Of a DNA stretch of 43,511 nt, positions 17,199-26,279 are shown in pieces. The translations under genes were made by a program, and so were the position numbers. Position 1 is the stretch's first letter. The number at the start of each line of letters is the position of its first letter. The stretch comes from PZPK01 sp041590075. Lineage in GTDB: Bacteria > Pseudomonadota > Gammaproteobacteria > Pseudomonadales > Oleiphilaceae. The stretch lies in the NCBI GenBank assembly GCA_041590075.1, contig JBFHUL010000019.1, forward strand, positions 1 to 43,511, given 5' to 3'. The notes under the pieces are model-generated. The model was not told where the DNA came from. It searched no databases and saw only the letters and a program-made list of their open reading frames with translations.

Positions 17199-19610
17199 TC
17201 ATCCTTCAGCTTGATTTTGTTTGCCACGCAGGTTGGTAATGATGGACTCCAAGGCGCGATCGAATAACAAACCATCGTTCAGTATCTGCAAACTACCGCG
17301 GCGCAACTCTACCGCCAGCCCCATGCGGGTTTTTTCCGCAACTTTGATACCTGAGCGGTTTACGAAAATATATTTGCCGGTCGCTTTGATAACCGCTGCG
17401 AGCTTGCACCGCTCAGTACGCTCTTCTCCACTAAACTCAAACCAGCAGCCTACGGTAAATTTGTCCACCTGTTGCAAAAACGGATCGTTTTCATCCAGTT
17501 CGACAGGCGCTTCGGACTCAGGTTCGAGAGAGACCAGCACAATTTCTTCATGATCATCTGCGACTGCTTTCGTTTCGTCATCATCCGCAACATCAATAGT
17601 CTCATCATAAGGTTGCTCAGTATCATCGCGACGACTGGGCATACTCTCCAGATTGAAGTCGGCCTCCAGAGCTTCCGTTTCGCGCACCAACTCCGCCACG
17701 GCCTCATGCTGCTCTTGCTCTGCGAGTTCTGCCTCTGCATTGAGGCGCAGTGCCTGCAGTACCTCGACATGTACCTGTTCGAGCTCATGCAGCAGCGATT
17801 TGCTGCGAAACTCATCAAAGGCAACCGATTCCAAACCTTCACGCAACGCGTCTACCACGGCGGGAATACGCTGCACCAGAGACTGTTGAAGCACCTCGGC
17901 AGAAATACCGCCATCTTCGGGATTAACAGTCCACAATAACTCTTCAACCACGCGACAGCTGTCACACCACTCACGACTCTCTTCCCCATGTTTCAAATGG
18001 CGAATGACCATGACTTTGCTCCATCCATCGCGCAACAACTCCACCACAGATTCGGGTGCATGATGCTTAGCCAGCGCCGTGTTAAGCACAGTTTGAACCT
18101 GTAACTTCGCCCTCTCCGACGCCGCTTTGCCCTGTTCGGAATCTTTGGTGCGCTGCTCAACCAATTGTCCACGGCGGCGCTCCACATCCATGAAGCTGGT
18201 AAAGGATTCCAGCAAAGTCACAAACAAATCCATGTCCTGATCAAAGTCTTCTACAACGGTGTTTACAACCGACTCGATTTCGTTGCGTAAGCGATCAGTC
18301 TTGCCATCGGCTACTTCATTCCAGCCAATCGCGGCAGATGCTATTTCATTTAATAGTTTTCTCGCGGGATGACCGCCCTTGTTAAAGAAGCTGCGATCCA
18401 TGAGGGCCACTTTGAGAATGGGAATCTGCAAGCGACTAATCAACGCGCGCATGGTTGGCTGCAACTGTCGATCATCCAAAATGAATTCGAACAGCATGGA
18501 CACCAGGTTTATGATATCAGCATCCATTTCCGCGTATGACGCTTTGCAATGTGCGCCCGCGAGACTCTGATCCAACAAGGCACGAAAATCCAACAACTGG
18601 CCTTTGTCAGCTGAATGCGCAGGCAAATCCGATGAAAGCTGAAATTGTGACAACGCGGAGACCAGTTCCTGTTGCGAATAGAACATGTCCGAGAGTACAG
18701 GTGGCTCGCCGAATGTCTCTGATGAGGAATGCTCGGGATGCATCAGACCGCGCAAATCCTCAAGGCTGGCTTTGTTGCCCTGCCTTCCACCTGCGTGAAC
18801 CCGCACTCCCAAGGTTGGAATGTCATCCACCGAGGTGACGGGAGTGGCGCCCCACGGTTCTTTTCCTTCATCAGCGCTATCATGGACCCGGTGAGAGACC
18901 TGGCGACGATGCTTTTTGATATCGGGGAGGATGCCTTGTTGCACGAGCAACTGGTTGGCATCCTGATAAACCTGCGGCATGGCGTTCATTACGTATTTCT
19001 CAAACAACTTGAGCACCACCAAACGAGCACGAATAGATACGTCCAGATCCACCACTCCCGCATTAAAACAATCCGCGAGAATTTCAGGGCCCGCAGGCGT
19101 TTGATCGCTCTTAAGCTGCACGGGAGCCATCATAAACTCACAGCGCTCACGTAAATCATCCAGACTTTGACCACAGGCATTACGCAAACGATTAACCATG
19201 CCCTCAACGGCCACACTCAGCTCAAGATCATCATTCTGAATGACGCTGAGTTCTTCAATTTCCGTCGCATGTAAGGTCTTGCTTTGGGCATTGTTTCGAT
19301 AATGGCCAAGTTCGTTAAAGGATTGAATAAGCCCCTTTATCACACCGGTAGCAATGTGCTTCTTCTGCAAACGCAACTCACGCATGGCATCAAAGTAAAG
19401 CGCCTGATCTCCGTTACTGCCGGCCTTATCTGCCATTTCAAAGAGGGCGTCGTCAGCACACTCAAATAACTTGCGGAGCAGGCTGTGCACTTTCTGCTTC
19501 ATGGCATCGCGCAATTTCACCAGAGGGGTCGCCAGAGGTTTCGCAGGGGCTCGATAACCCTGCACCAACTCCTCGCCTCCGCGAATTCCAATAATTTTTG
19601 CACTACTCAT
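17199..19610 (-). CDS. DUF1631 domain-containing protein, 803 aa
   Basis: Large cytoplasmic protein of unknown function. The start at ATG 19610 (MSSAKIIGIRGGEELVQGYR) has a GCGGAG box 7-8 nt upstream; a TTG nine codons earlier is less likely. The N-terminal block DDALFEMADKAGSNGDQALY followed by FDAMRELRLQKKHI is typical of DUF1631, and the middle is a long helical region. An acidic linker (about residues 625-700, containing DDTEQPYDETIDVADDDET) precedes a C-terminal compact domain (CWFEFSGEERTERCKLAAVI then KYIFVNRSGIKVAEKTRMGL), which looks PilZ-like but lacks a c-di-GMP motif that I can see. It sits upstream of ampD and is divergent from the protease/nadC pair. Confidence 0.88.
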   Translation of the reverse strand: MSSAKIIGIRGGEELVQGYRAPAKPLATPLVKLRDAMKQKVHSLLRKLFECADDALFEMADKAGSNGDQALYFDAMRELRLQKKHIATGVIKGLIQSFNELGHYRNNAQSKTLHATEIEELSVIQNDDLELSVAVEGMVNRLRNACGQSLDDLRERCEFMMAPVQLKSDQTPAGPEILADCFNAGVVDLDVSIRARLVVLKLFEKYVMNAMPQVYQDANQLLVQQGILPDIKKHRRQVSHRVHDSADEGKEPWGATPVTSVDDIPTLGVRVHAGGRQGNKASLEDLRGLMHPEHSSSETFGEPPVLSDMFYSQQELVSALSQFQLSSDLPAHSADKGQLLDFRALLDQSLAGAHCKASYAEMDADIINLVSMLFEFILDDRQLQPTMRALISRLQIPILKVALMDRSFFNKGGHPARKLLNEIASAAIGWNEVADGKTDRLRNEIESVVNTVVEDFDQDMDLFVTLLESFTSFMDVERRRGQLVEQRTKDSEQGKAASERAKLQVQTVLNTALAKHHAPESVVELLRDGWSKVMVIRHLKHGEESREWCDSCRVVEELLWTVNPEDGGISAEVLQQSLVQRIPAVVDALREGLESVAFDEFRSKSLLHELEQVHVEVLQALRLNAEAELAEQEQHEAVAELVRETEALEADFNLESMPSRRDDTEQPYDETIDVADDDETKAVADDHEEIVLVSLEPESEAPVELDENDPFLQQVDKFTVGCWFEFSGEERTERCKLAAVIKATGKYIFVNRSGIKVAEKTRMGLAVELRRGSLQILNDGLLFDRALESIITNLRGKQNQAEG

Positions 19611-19785
19611 GCGCGTCTCCGCCAGCCAATACGTCAATAATTTAACTATTTTTTACATTATATGGCGCCAATATTTTATTGCCTGTCACAAAATGTTGCA
19701 GCGAGATCCGCATCACAAAACACTTGGAAATTACCGCCAGAGCGCTAAACTGTTCGACCACTTTAGCTTTGAGGGATTCTCGCGC

Positions 19786-20295
19786 GTGTCCGTTCAATCA
19801 ACCGGCAAAGCCATGATGTACATTGCCTGGATTATCGGCATTCTTTTACTTACTCAGTTATTTGGCTGGTGGGAAGCGGAGCAACGTAATCCCAATCAAA
19901 ACCCTGCGGTAAGCTATGCCGAGCAGGCTGTAAGCGTCACTCTGAAGCAAAACCGCCAAGGCCATTATCGCGTCAGCGGACAGATAAACGGTAAACCTGC
20001 CGAGTTTATTCTGGACACCGGAGCCACCGATGTAGTGGTGCCTAAAGCACTTGCACCGCATTTTGGTCTGGAGGGCTACGGCAGCCAGTTCGGCGTTACC
20101 GCCAACGGACTGGTCGAAATGCAAAATGCGCACATAGATGAAATTAGCATCGGCGAGTTTAAGCTTTATAATGTCGCCGCCAGCATCAATCCCGGCATGA
20201 ACCAGCATCAACCCGTGCTATTGGGCATGAGCGCCCTGAAGCACTTGGATATTCAACAAAGCAACGGACAAATGACACTCACCCAAGGTCCGTAA
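19786..20295 (+). CDS. Membrane-anchored retroviral-type aspartic protease (TIGR02281 family)
   Basis: Clan AA single-domain aspartic protease with an N-terminal membrane anchor. GTG 19786 is chosen for its GAGGGA box 9 nt upstream, giving 169 aa; ATG 19813 is an alternative. Residues about 10-27 (MMYIAWIIGILLLTQLFG) form one membrane helix. The active-site motif is ILDTGATDVVVP with Asp77, and LLGMSALKHLDI near the end is the conserved flap-side motif of the family. Such proteases act as dimers, so one Asp per chain is expected. It is 25 bp upstream of nadC and divergent from the DUF1631 gene; nadC, this protease and ampD lie together in pseudomonads too. Its substrate is unknown. Confidence 0.85.
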   Translation: MSVQSTGKAMMYIAWIIGILLLTQLFGWWEAEQRNPNQNPAVSYAEQAVSVTLKQNRQGHYRVSGQINGKPAEFILDTGATDVVVPKALAPHFGLEGYGSQFGVTANGLVEMQNAHIDEISIGEFKLYNVAASINPGMNQHQPVLLGMSALKHLDIQQSNGQMTLTQGP

Positions 20296-20320
20296 GTTAG
20301 CGCAGAGTATAGTCAGCACC

Positions 20321-21157
20321 ATGAGCCCTGAACTGAAGCAAAGCATAGATCAAAGTGTCGATATCGCCCTGGCGGAAGATGTGGGCAGTGGCGATATTAC
20401 TGCGCAACTAATCCCTGAGGACAAGCAGGCCCGCGCGAAGGTCATTACCCGTGAGCGCGGCATTCTGTGTGGGCAAGACTGGGTGAACAGCGTGTTTGCA
20501 AAGCTGGATCCGCAAGTACAGTTAACCTGGCACAAGCACGACGGTGATGCGCTGCAAGCTAATGACTGCCTGTTCGAACTGGAGGGTCTGGCACGCTCGA
20601 TTTTAACCGGTGAGCGCAGTGCGTTGAATTTTCTGCAAACGCTATCAGGCACAGCCACGCGAAGCCACCATTATGCAAGCCTTGTGTCACACACCGGAGT
20701 GACCTTGCTCGACACCCGCAAAACCCTGCCGGGTTTGCGCCTGGCGCAAAAATACGCCGTAAAGTGTGGCGGCTGCAGCAATCATCGCATCGGTTTGTTT
20801 GATGCATTTCTGATCAAGGAAAACCACATCTTCGCCTGCGGATCAATCGCCGCAGCCGTGGGTCGTGCCCACTCGATAGCACCCGGAAAACCGATTGAGG
20901 TCGAGGTTGAGTCGATGCACGAGTTGGAGGAGGCTCTGTCTGCCAAGGCAGACATCATTATGCTCGACAATTTCAGCCTTGAGGAGCTCGCTCGTGCGGT
21001 GTCTCATACCGCAGGTCGCGCCAAGTTAGAGGCATCTGGAGGCATTAACGAACAGACGCTCGTGCCAATTGCCGAAACCGGCGTCGATTTTATATCCATC
21101 GGCACGCTCACTAAAGACTGCACAGCGCTTGACCTCTCCATGCGGGTGACTCTCTAG
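20321..21157 (+). CDS. nadC: Nicotinate-nucleotide pyrophosphorylase (carboxylating)
   Basis: Converts quinolinate and PRPP to nicotinate mononucleotide in de novo NAD synthesis. It is 278 aa, standard. LAEDVGSGDITAQLI near the N-terminus, the quinolinate-binding segment LLDTRKTLPGLRLAQKYAVK with GGCSNHRIGLFDAFLIKENH, the barrel motifs IEVEVESMHELEEAL and IIMLDNFS, and the late LEASGGINEQT and GVDFISIGTLTKD blocks are all present. It lies 25 bp after the protease gene, probably co-transcribed. Confidence 0.97.
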   Translation: MSPELKQSIDQSVDIALAEDVGSGDITAQLIPEDKQARAKVITRERGILCGQDWVNSVFAKLDPQVQLTWHKHDGDALQANDCLFELEGLARSILTGERSALNFLQTLSGTATRSHHYASLVSHTGVTLLDTRKTLPGLRLAQKYAVKCGGCSNHRIGLFDAFLIKENHIFACGSIAAAVGRAHSIAPGKPIEVEVESMHELEEALSAKADIIMLDNFSLEELARAVSHTAGRAKLEASGGINEQTLVPIAETGVDFISIGTLTKDCTALDLSMRVTL

Positions 21158-21186
21158 CTGTAAACATTCTGTAACATGATATTACA
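21158..21186. repeat. TGTAA direct and inverted repeats downstream of nadC
   Basis: CTGTAAACATT is followed 11 bp later by CTGTAACATGA, and TGTAA (21170-21174) pairs with TTACA (21182-21186) across 7 bp. The site is about 150 bp upstream of the GGDEF-EAL gene. It may be an operator or a weak hairpin; no T tract follows. Confidence 0.3.
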
Positions 21187-21333
21187 CAGCGTTGCAGACC
21201 CACTCCTCAGCACAGGCTAAACTTCAGCTCTTATCCTCAGCACCAGCGAGTGGGTATCACCTGATTTGCCGGTGCACGAGTAGCGGGTTTTCGTGCCCAA
21301 AGGGCCACAGACAGGATCGACGCAATATTCTTT

Positions 21334-24123
21334 ATGCATGCTACCCACCCGCTAGGGCCAAAGGAAAATAGGCCACCCATGCTGCTCACCGCACTGCGCT
21401 GGGCCTTTGCCGCCGCTTCCATCGCCATCCTGCAATGGCTTCAGATGGAGCACCTATCGCAAGAAAGTACACACACCGCCATAAGCTTTAGCTCCGGACT
21501 GGCGCTCGCTTGGTGCTTTGTTTGGGGAAAGTCCATTACCCCGGCCTTGTTCATTGGTGGTCTCAGCCCCCTACTCTGGACGCTCGACGGCACGAACACC
21601 TCTACTCAAATCGCTTTCTGGATCTTTGACGCCTTTAGCTTGGCGCTCCAATCTCTGGCAATCTATCTCGGTTACTGGCAGGCCGTTGGCAACCATAACG
21701 CAGAGTCGCCCGCACCATTTGCCAATAGCCGTTGCTACATGCGCTTTCTGCTTATCTGCATGTTCATTTGCGGCGTGTCGGCACTGCTGCTGAATATGAA
21801 TGAAAGCGTATTTAATGCCGCCAACGATTTGAATATCACCGCAATCTGGCAGCTCTGGCTAGCCAACATTACCGGTATTATTGTCATCACGCCTCTGGCG
21901 ATCGCTCTTCGTCATCATACCTTCCATACCAAAGACACAGTGCAGAGTCTGGAATACCTTGGCTGGGCCGCTGCCTTACTTGTTATCGCATATATCGCGC
22001 TGATATTTAGCTCTTCCATTATGCTGCTGATGCTACCCTGCCTTATCTGGCCAGCCTCCCGCTTTGGCCCGCGAGCATGTGCACTGGCCGTGCTGGTGAC
22101 CAGCCTGATGATGCTTCCGGAACTCAGCGCCGCGCTGAATAGCGAAAGTCCGATGCCGGCGAATGCGCTACCCCGGCACCTGGTTCAAATCACCTGGCTA
22201 ATACTGATTGTGACGGCGTTGTACTTCAATCGCTTAATTGCAGATCGCCTGCAAATTGAAGCCCGCCTTGAAGAAATCGTCGAACAACGCACCCAGGATC
22301 TCAACATGACCAATCAGGAGTTGAAGGATGAGGTGTTTGTGCGCCAGCAAGCAGAAAAATCCTTTCGCTCATCGTCCAAACGGTATCGGGCGCTCATCGA
22401 GACAGCCGGCCTTCCCATCATTGTGCTCGACCATAAATTTGGAATCAGGCAGTGGAATACCGCGGCAGAAAATCTGTTTATGATTGGCCGCGATGAAGTA
22501 CTGGGGCGCAATTTTATCGACCTTTTTATACCCGGCGACATTCAGGACGAAATCGCCTGGAAATTTACGCGCATTCTAGAAGCTGGCCTTGCACGCGAAA
22601 GCATGGAATGTGAGGTGTTGAGCAAAGATGCGAGCCGACACATCATGCTCTGGAATATGAACCACCTGAGCGACAACGAAGACGAAAACAGCTCCCAGCT
22701 CTTGTTGATAGGCCAGAACATATCTGAAATACGGCATACTCAGAATCAGCTGCACTATCTCGCACACTTTGACGCGCTAACGGGAACAGCCAACCGCCGC
22801 CTGTTTGAAGACCGCTGCGAACAGGCCATACAATCTGCGATTCGTCACAAACATCAGGTGGCGCTCATCACCCTGGACATTGACCACTTTAAACGGATCA
22901 ACGACACGCTCGGTCACGACGCCGGCGACGAATTTTTGGTCACGCTTGCAGCGCGACTGAAAAACTGCGTTAGGCGGGAGGACACCATCGCGCGCCTGGG
23001 TGGCGATGAATTTGCGGTATTGTTGGCCAATGTTTCAGGCAGAGAAGGCGCTGAAGTGGTCGCCCGAAATATTCTCGACACCATTACGCAGCCCATAGTG
23101 CTACAAAGCAGTGAATTGATTATTACCTCAAGTATCGGCATCACCCTCTGCCCACCCGACGGCACTCATTATCCCGACCTGCTGAAAAATGCCGACATGG
23201 CCATGTATCGCGCCAAAAACGCCGGCCGTAATAACATACAGTTCTACAGCCCTGAAATGAACGAGGAGATGCAACGGCAACTGAGAATCGAGCAGGAACT
23301 GCGCAGTGCACTGCAAAACAACCAGTTTGAGCTGTACTACCAACCCATTATCGAAATTGAATCCGGCGAAATCGTCGCGTTTGAGGCACTGATCCGCTGG
23401 GATCACCCGGAAAAAGGCCTCTTACGGCCGAGCTATTTTTTGCAGGTCGCTGAACAAACCGGGCAGCTAAATGAAATTGGTCGATGGGTACTTGAGCACG
23501 CCTGCAAAGACGGCCTGACGATACAAGCTCTGTTCGGTTCGTCGCATCAAATTGCACTCAATCTGTCCAGCAGGCAATACTACCACCCCGGCTTGATCGA
23601 GATGCTGAAGACGATTACCGAAAAGAGCGGCTTCTCTCCCCGCAATCTTATACTGGAGATGTCGGAAACCACTATCACCAGTAATATTGAGAACTCTTCG
23701 GTGACCCTGAATGCACTGCATCAGCTTGGAGTATCACTAACTATCGACGGGTTTGGCACGGGCCTCTCTTCACTCCGCCAGCTGAAACAGATCCCTATCG
23801 ATATAATCAAGATAGACCGGACCTTTGTGACGGGCATTGCCGATGATGAGAACGACCGGGCAATTACTGAAACACTCCTGGCAATCGCCAGCCAGATGGA
23901 TCTTCGCTCCTTCGCAACTGGCGTTGAAACACCAGAGCAGGAAGCGTTCCTCAAAATAAACGGCTGCCGGTACGCACAAGGCTATCTCTACTCTGCGCCG
24001 GTGCCCTTGCAGAAATTACAGGAACTGCAACAGAAGGTGGCCGAAGGCAACCCCCTCGGTGCGGGCGAGCAGATCTTCCTGCCTTTTGAGGGCGGCAGCG
24101 ACACCCCGCGTGAGCGGGTATAA
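21334..24123 (+). CDS. Membrane PAS-GGDEF-EAL protein with degenerate EAL domain
   Basis: Inner-membrane cyclic-di-GMP protein, 929 aa (or 914 from ATG 21379, which has AAAGGA somewhat upstream). Order: MASE1-like membrane region with about eight helices (residues 16-315), a short coiled coil, a PAS domain (about 345-465), GGDEF, then EAL. The GGDEF motif is intact (556-560) and an inhibitory-site RRED lies at 547-550, so diguanylate cyclase activity is likely. In the EAL domain the EAL motif (684-686), NLSSRQ, the Lys of IIKIDRTF and YAQGY are kept. However, the usual DDFGTG reads DGFGTG (Gly806) and the usual EGVE reads TGVE (Thr862), so phosphodiesterase activity is doubtful. It stands alone behind nadC and is convergent with the parA-like gene, 5 bp apart. 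Confidence 0.93.
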   Translation: MHATHPLGPKENRPPMLLTALRWAFAAASIAILQWLQMEHLSQESTHTAISFSSGLALAWCFVWGKSITPALFIGGLSPLLWTLDGTNTSTQIAFWIFDAFSLALQSLAIYLGYWQAVGNHNAESPAPFANSRCYMRFLLICMFICGVSALLLNMNESVFNAANDLNITAIWQLWLANITGIIVITPLAIALRHHTFHTKDTVQSLEYLGWAAALLVIAYIALIFSSSIMLLMLPCLIWPASRFGPRACALAVLVTSLMMLPELSAALNSESPMPANALPRHLVQITWLILIVTALYFNRLIADRLQIEARLEEIVEQRTQDLNMTNQELKDEVFVRQQAEKSFRSSSKRYRALIETAGLPIIVLDHKFGIRQWNTAAENLFMIGRDEVLGRNFIDLFIPGDIQDEIAWKFTRILEAGLARESMECEVLSKDASRHIMLWNMNHLSDNEDENSSQLLLIGQNISEIRHTQNQLHYLAHFDALTGTANRRLFEDRCEQAIQSAIRHKHQVALITLDIDHFKRINDTLGHDAGDEFLVTLAARLKNCVRREDTIARLGGDEFAVLLANVSGREGAEVVARNILDTITQPIVLQSSELIITSSIGITLCPPDGTHYPDLLKNADMAMYRAKNAGRNNIQFYSPEMNEEMQRQLRIEQELRSALQNNQFELYYQPIIEIESGEIVAFEALIRWDHPEKGLLRPSYFLQVAEQTGQLNEIGRWVLEHACKDGLTIQALFGSSHQIALNLSSRQYYHPGLIEMLKTITEKSGFSPRNLILEMSETTITSNIENSSVTLNALHQLGVSLTIDGFGTGLSSLRQLKQIPIDIIKIDRTFVTGIADDENDRAITETLLAIASQMDLRSFATGVETPEQEAFLKINGCRYAQGYLYSAPVPLQKLQELQQKVAEGNPLGAGEQIFLPFEGGSDTPRERV

Positions 24124-24128
24124 GCCTG

Positions 24129-24923
24129 CTAGACGAGGAACTCCTCAGCGACTTTTTCACCGTTCAATAAGCCGTAAAGGGCTTCGAACTGCGCCGTCAG
24201 CCCATGCTTGGGCGCGAAGTACACCAGCGGTTTGCTGTTTTGATGCGACTCTTTCATCTTCACAGAAGACGACAACTTGACCTGCAGTACCGGCAAACCT
24301 TCTTCTGTTAGCTCCTGAACCAATTGCCGAGGCAGCGTGGCACGAGGCTGGAACTGGTTTACCACAATACCCTCCACTTCGAGGCTCGGATTGTGGTCTT
24401 CCTGCAAATCCTGCAACTCGCCCAGAATCTGGTAGAGCGCCTGGCGCGAAAAGTCATCGCAATCAAAGGGTATCAACACCTTATCGGCAGCAATCAATGC
24501 CGATCGCGTATAAAAATTCAGCGCGGGGGCGGTATCAATAATGATTTCTTCGTAGTATTTTTCGAGCTCACGCAGAGCGTTCTTGAGCTTATAGATCTTA
24601 TGCTTTGCCTCAAGTTTGCGTTCAAGAAAATCAAGCTCCGGATTTGAAGGGAATACGGCAAGATTTTCAAACTGCGTAGAATGCGTGAAATCCGTAATAT
24701 CCTTGTTAAACAGATTAAAGCTCAAAGTTTGCTCAAAAAAATCAGCCACCGAGTTTTTCATCTCTGCAGCAGACTTGCCCATCACATAGTGCGTGGAATT
24801 ACCCTGCGGGTCCAGATCCACCACCAATGTGCGCTTGCCCCTAGAGGCAGCGATCGCGGCGAGATTACAGGTGATACTGGATTTGCCCACACCACCTTTT
24901 TGATTAAATACCACTCGAATCAT
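24129..24923 (-). CDS. Orphan ParA-family ATPase
   Basis: ParA/MinD-type ATPase, 264 aa. The deviant Walker A motif is NQKGGVGKSS (residues 7-16), the A' segment is VVDLDPQGNST and Walker B is EIIIDTAPAL. There is no N-terminal helix-turn-helix, so this is the short ParA type that positions cargo on the nucleoid. No parB gene or obvious parS repeat is nearby. It lies 52 bp downstream of hda on the same strand. The C-terminal part (SSSVKMKESHQNSKPLVYFA) fits chromosomal orphan ParA proteins. Chromosome segregation, cell-pole placement or another cargo are all open; the hda neighbourhood suggests a link to replication, but this is inference. Confidence 0.88.
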   Translation of the reverse strand: MIRVVFNQKGGVGKSSITCNLAAIAASRGKRTLVVDLDPQGNSTHYVMGKSAAEMKNSVADFFEQTLSFNLFNKDITDFTHSTQFENLAVFPSNPELDFLERKLEAKHKIYKLKNALRELEKYYEEIIIDTAPALNFYTRSALIAADKVLIPFDCDDFSRQALYQILGELQDLQEDHNPSLEVEGIVVNQFQPRATLPRQLVQELTEEGLPVLQVKLSSSVKMKESHQNSKPLVYFAPKHGLTAQFEALYGLLNGEKVAEEFLV

Positions 24924-24975
24924 GAGTTTGCTCCTGCGTTCGGTATAGCCTGCAACTGTTGCGGCTTCCCCTTGT

Positions 24976-25698
24976 CTACCAGCCCAATACTTTCTTCACA
25001 AAGGGCACCGTCAATTTTCGCTGTTCTACCAGACTCGCCTGCTCCACCCTGTCCAATACCGTCAAAAGCTGACCAAGATTGCGCTCGCTACGTCGAATAA
25101 TAAACGCGCCTACATCCAGCGGCATGCGCATGCCCCGCTCTGCAGCGACCTGTATCAGCACTTGCTGTTTATGGTCATCACCAGCCTGAGGCAGGGTTAA
25201 CAACTGGCCAGAGCGCAAGCGTGAAGCCAAATCAGGGAGCTCGACCGGCATCAGCGCCGGAGGCGCGTTTGCCGTTACAATCAACTGTCGCCGACTTATT
25301 TTGAAATGATTGAAAAGCTGAAACAAGGCCAATTCCTGCTCCGCCCCATCCAGCCATTGATGTACATCATCCAGGATCAATACTTCGGGCGCGTGGGCGT
25401 CCTCGAGAAAATAGTCAACCCATGCCAGCTCGCCGGGCATCTCGCTGAGCCCCATATAAAAGCCTTTGCGCCCGCAGGTTTCAAGATGCGCCAGACATGC
25501 CGCTGCCAAGTGGCTTTTTCCAGCATCCTGCGGCCCGGTTATCCAAATTAGCGTTTCTGTTGGATGTTCCAGAAGTTGTCGCAACTGCGTCACACAGCGG
25601 GATGCATGCGGGCCAAAAAAATTCTCGAAGGCGGCGTCTGAGCGTATACCAATCGGCAGCACTAACTGCTGCCCGGCGAATGAGGTGCAGGCGGTCAT
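24976..25698 (-). CDS. hda: DnaA regulatory inactivator Hda
   Basis: AAA+ protein that, together with the DNA-loaded beta clamp, stimulates ATP hydrolysis by DnaA and prevents re-initiation. The clamp-binding motif QQLVLPI is at residues 10-16. The P-loop is GPQDAGKSHL (55-64) and Walker B is LILDDVH (107-113). The box VII arginine region is LPDLASRLRSG. ATG 25698 (240 aa) is preferred over ATG 25725, since it leaves a 4-bp gap after the phosphatidyltransferase stop and has GGAG upstream. Order DUF2066/transferase/hda/parA on one strand, divergent from purMN, is shared in part with pseudomonads. Confidence 0.93.
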   Translation of the reverse strand: MTACTSFAGQQLVLPIGIRSDAAFENFFGPHASRCVTQLRQLLEHPTETLIWITGPQDAGKSHLAAACLAHLETCGRKGFYMGLSEMPGELAWVDYFLEDAHAPEVLILDDVHQWLDGAEQELALFQLFNHFKISRRQLIVTANAPPALMPVELPDLASRLRSGQLLTLPQAGDDHKQQVLIQVAAERGMRMPLDVGAFIIRRSERNLGQLLTVLDRVEQASLVEQRKLTVPFVKKVLGW

Positions 25699-25702
25699 GG
25701 CT

Positions 25703-26275
25703 TCATTTCTCCGACGACTCGTCATGCAGCGTTCGCCAACCTCTGCGAGACCAGGCCAGTACGTAGTGCAACCCGCTGAGTAAAGTAATCACGGCAACCA
25801 CCCAAACACCACTCACAATTACCTGCTCCGGCATAGGGCCTCCCGCCTGCAATATGAGCACGGCCAAGGCATAGACAATCTGCACGAGTGTACAGGTTTT
25901 ACCCCAAAGCGATGGCTTTACCTCGTAATGACTGATCCAGAAATGATAAATCAGCGCCCCCACCACAATCACCAGATCGCGCCCAAGCACGAGCACGGCC
26001 AACCACAACGGGATCTGTGCAGTCCATGCCAGCACCACATACGCAGTCATCAGCAGTAATTTGTCCGCAAGCGGATCGGCAATCGCGCCAAAGCGCGACT
26101 TCCAGCCAAACTGACGCGCTAAAAACCCATCAACACCATCCGAAAGCCCGGCGATAAAAAAAATCAGCAATGCGACAGCGTACTGCTGATTCAACACACA
26201 CCACGCAAAAGGAATAATGAGCAGTATCCGCAAAATAGTAAGCACGTTGGGAATCTGGCGCAATTGCAGAGGCAT
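25703..26275 (-). CDS. CDP-alcohol phosphatidyltransferase family protein
   Basis: Integral membrane enzyme that transfers a phosphatidyl group from CDP-diacylglycerol to an alcohol. The family signature is complete: Asp46, Asp49-Gly50, Ala53-Arg54, Gly63, Asp67 and Asp71. It is 190 aa from ATG 26275, which has GGAGG 11 nt upstream; an upstream ATG at 26320 would overlap the DUF2066 gene. About five to six helices. The ADPLADKLLL and IPLWLAVLVLGRD segments resemble both PgsA (phosphatidylglycerophosphate synthase) and CMP-forming cardiolipin synthases, so the acceptor cannot be fixed. It lies between the DUF2066 gene and hda with gaps of 4 bp, clearly one transcript. Confidence 0.88.
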   Translation of the reverse strand: MPLQLRQIPNVLTILRILLIIPFAWCVLNQQYAVALLIFFIAGLSDGVDGFLARQFGWKSRFGAIADPLADKLLLMTAYVVLAWTAQIPLWLAVLVLGRDLVIVVGALIYHFWISHYEVKPSLWGKTCTLVQIVYALAVLILQAGGPMPEQVIVSGVWVVAVITLLSGLHYVLAWSRRGWRTLHDESSEK

Positions 26276-26279
26276 GGCT

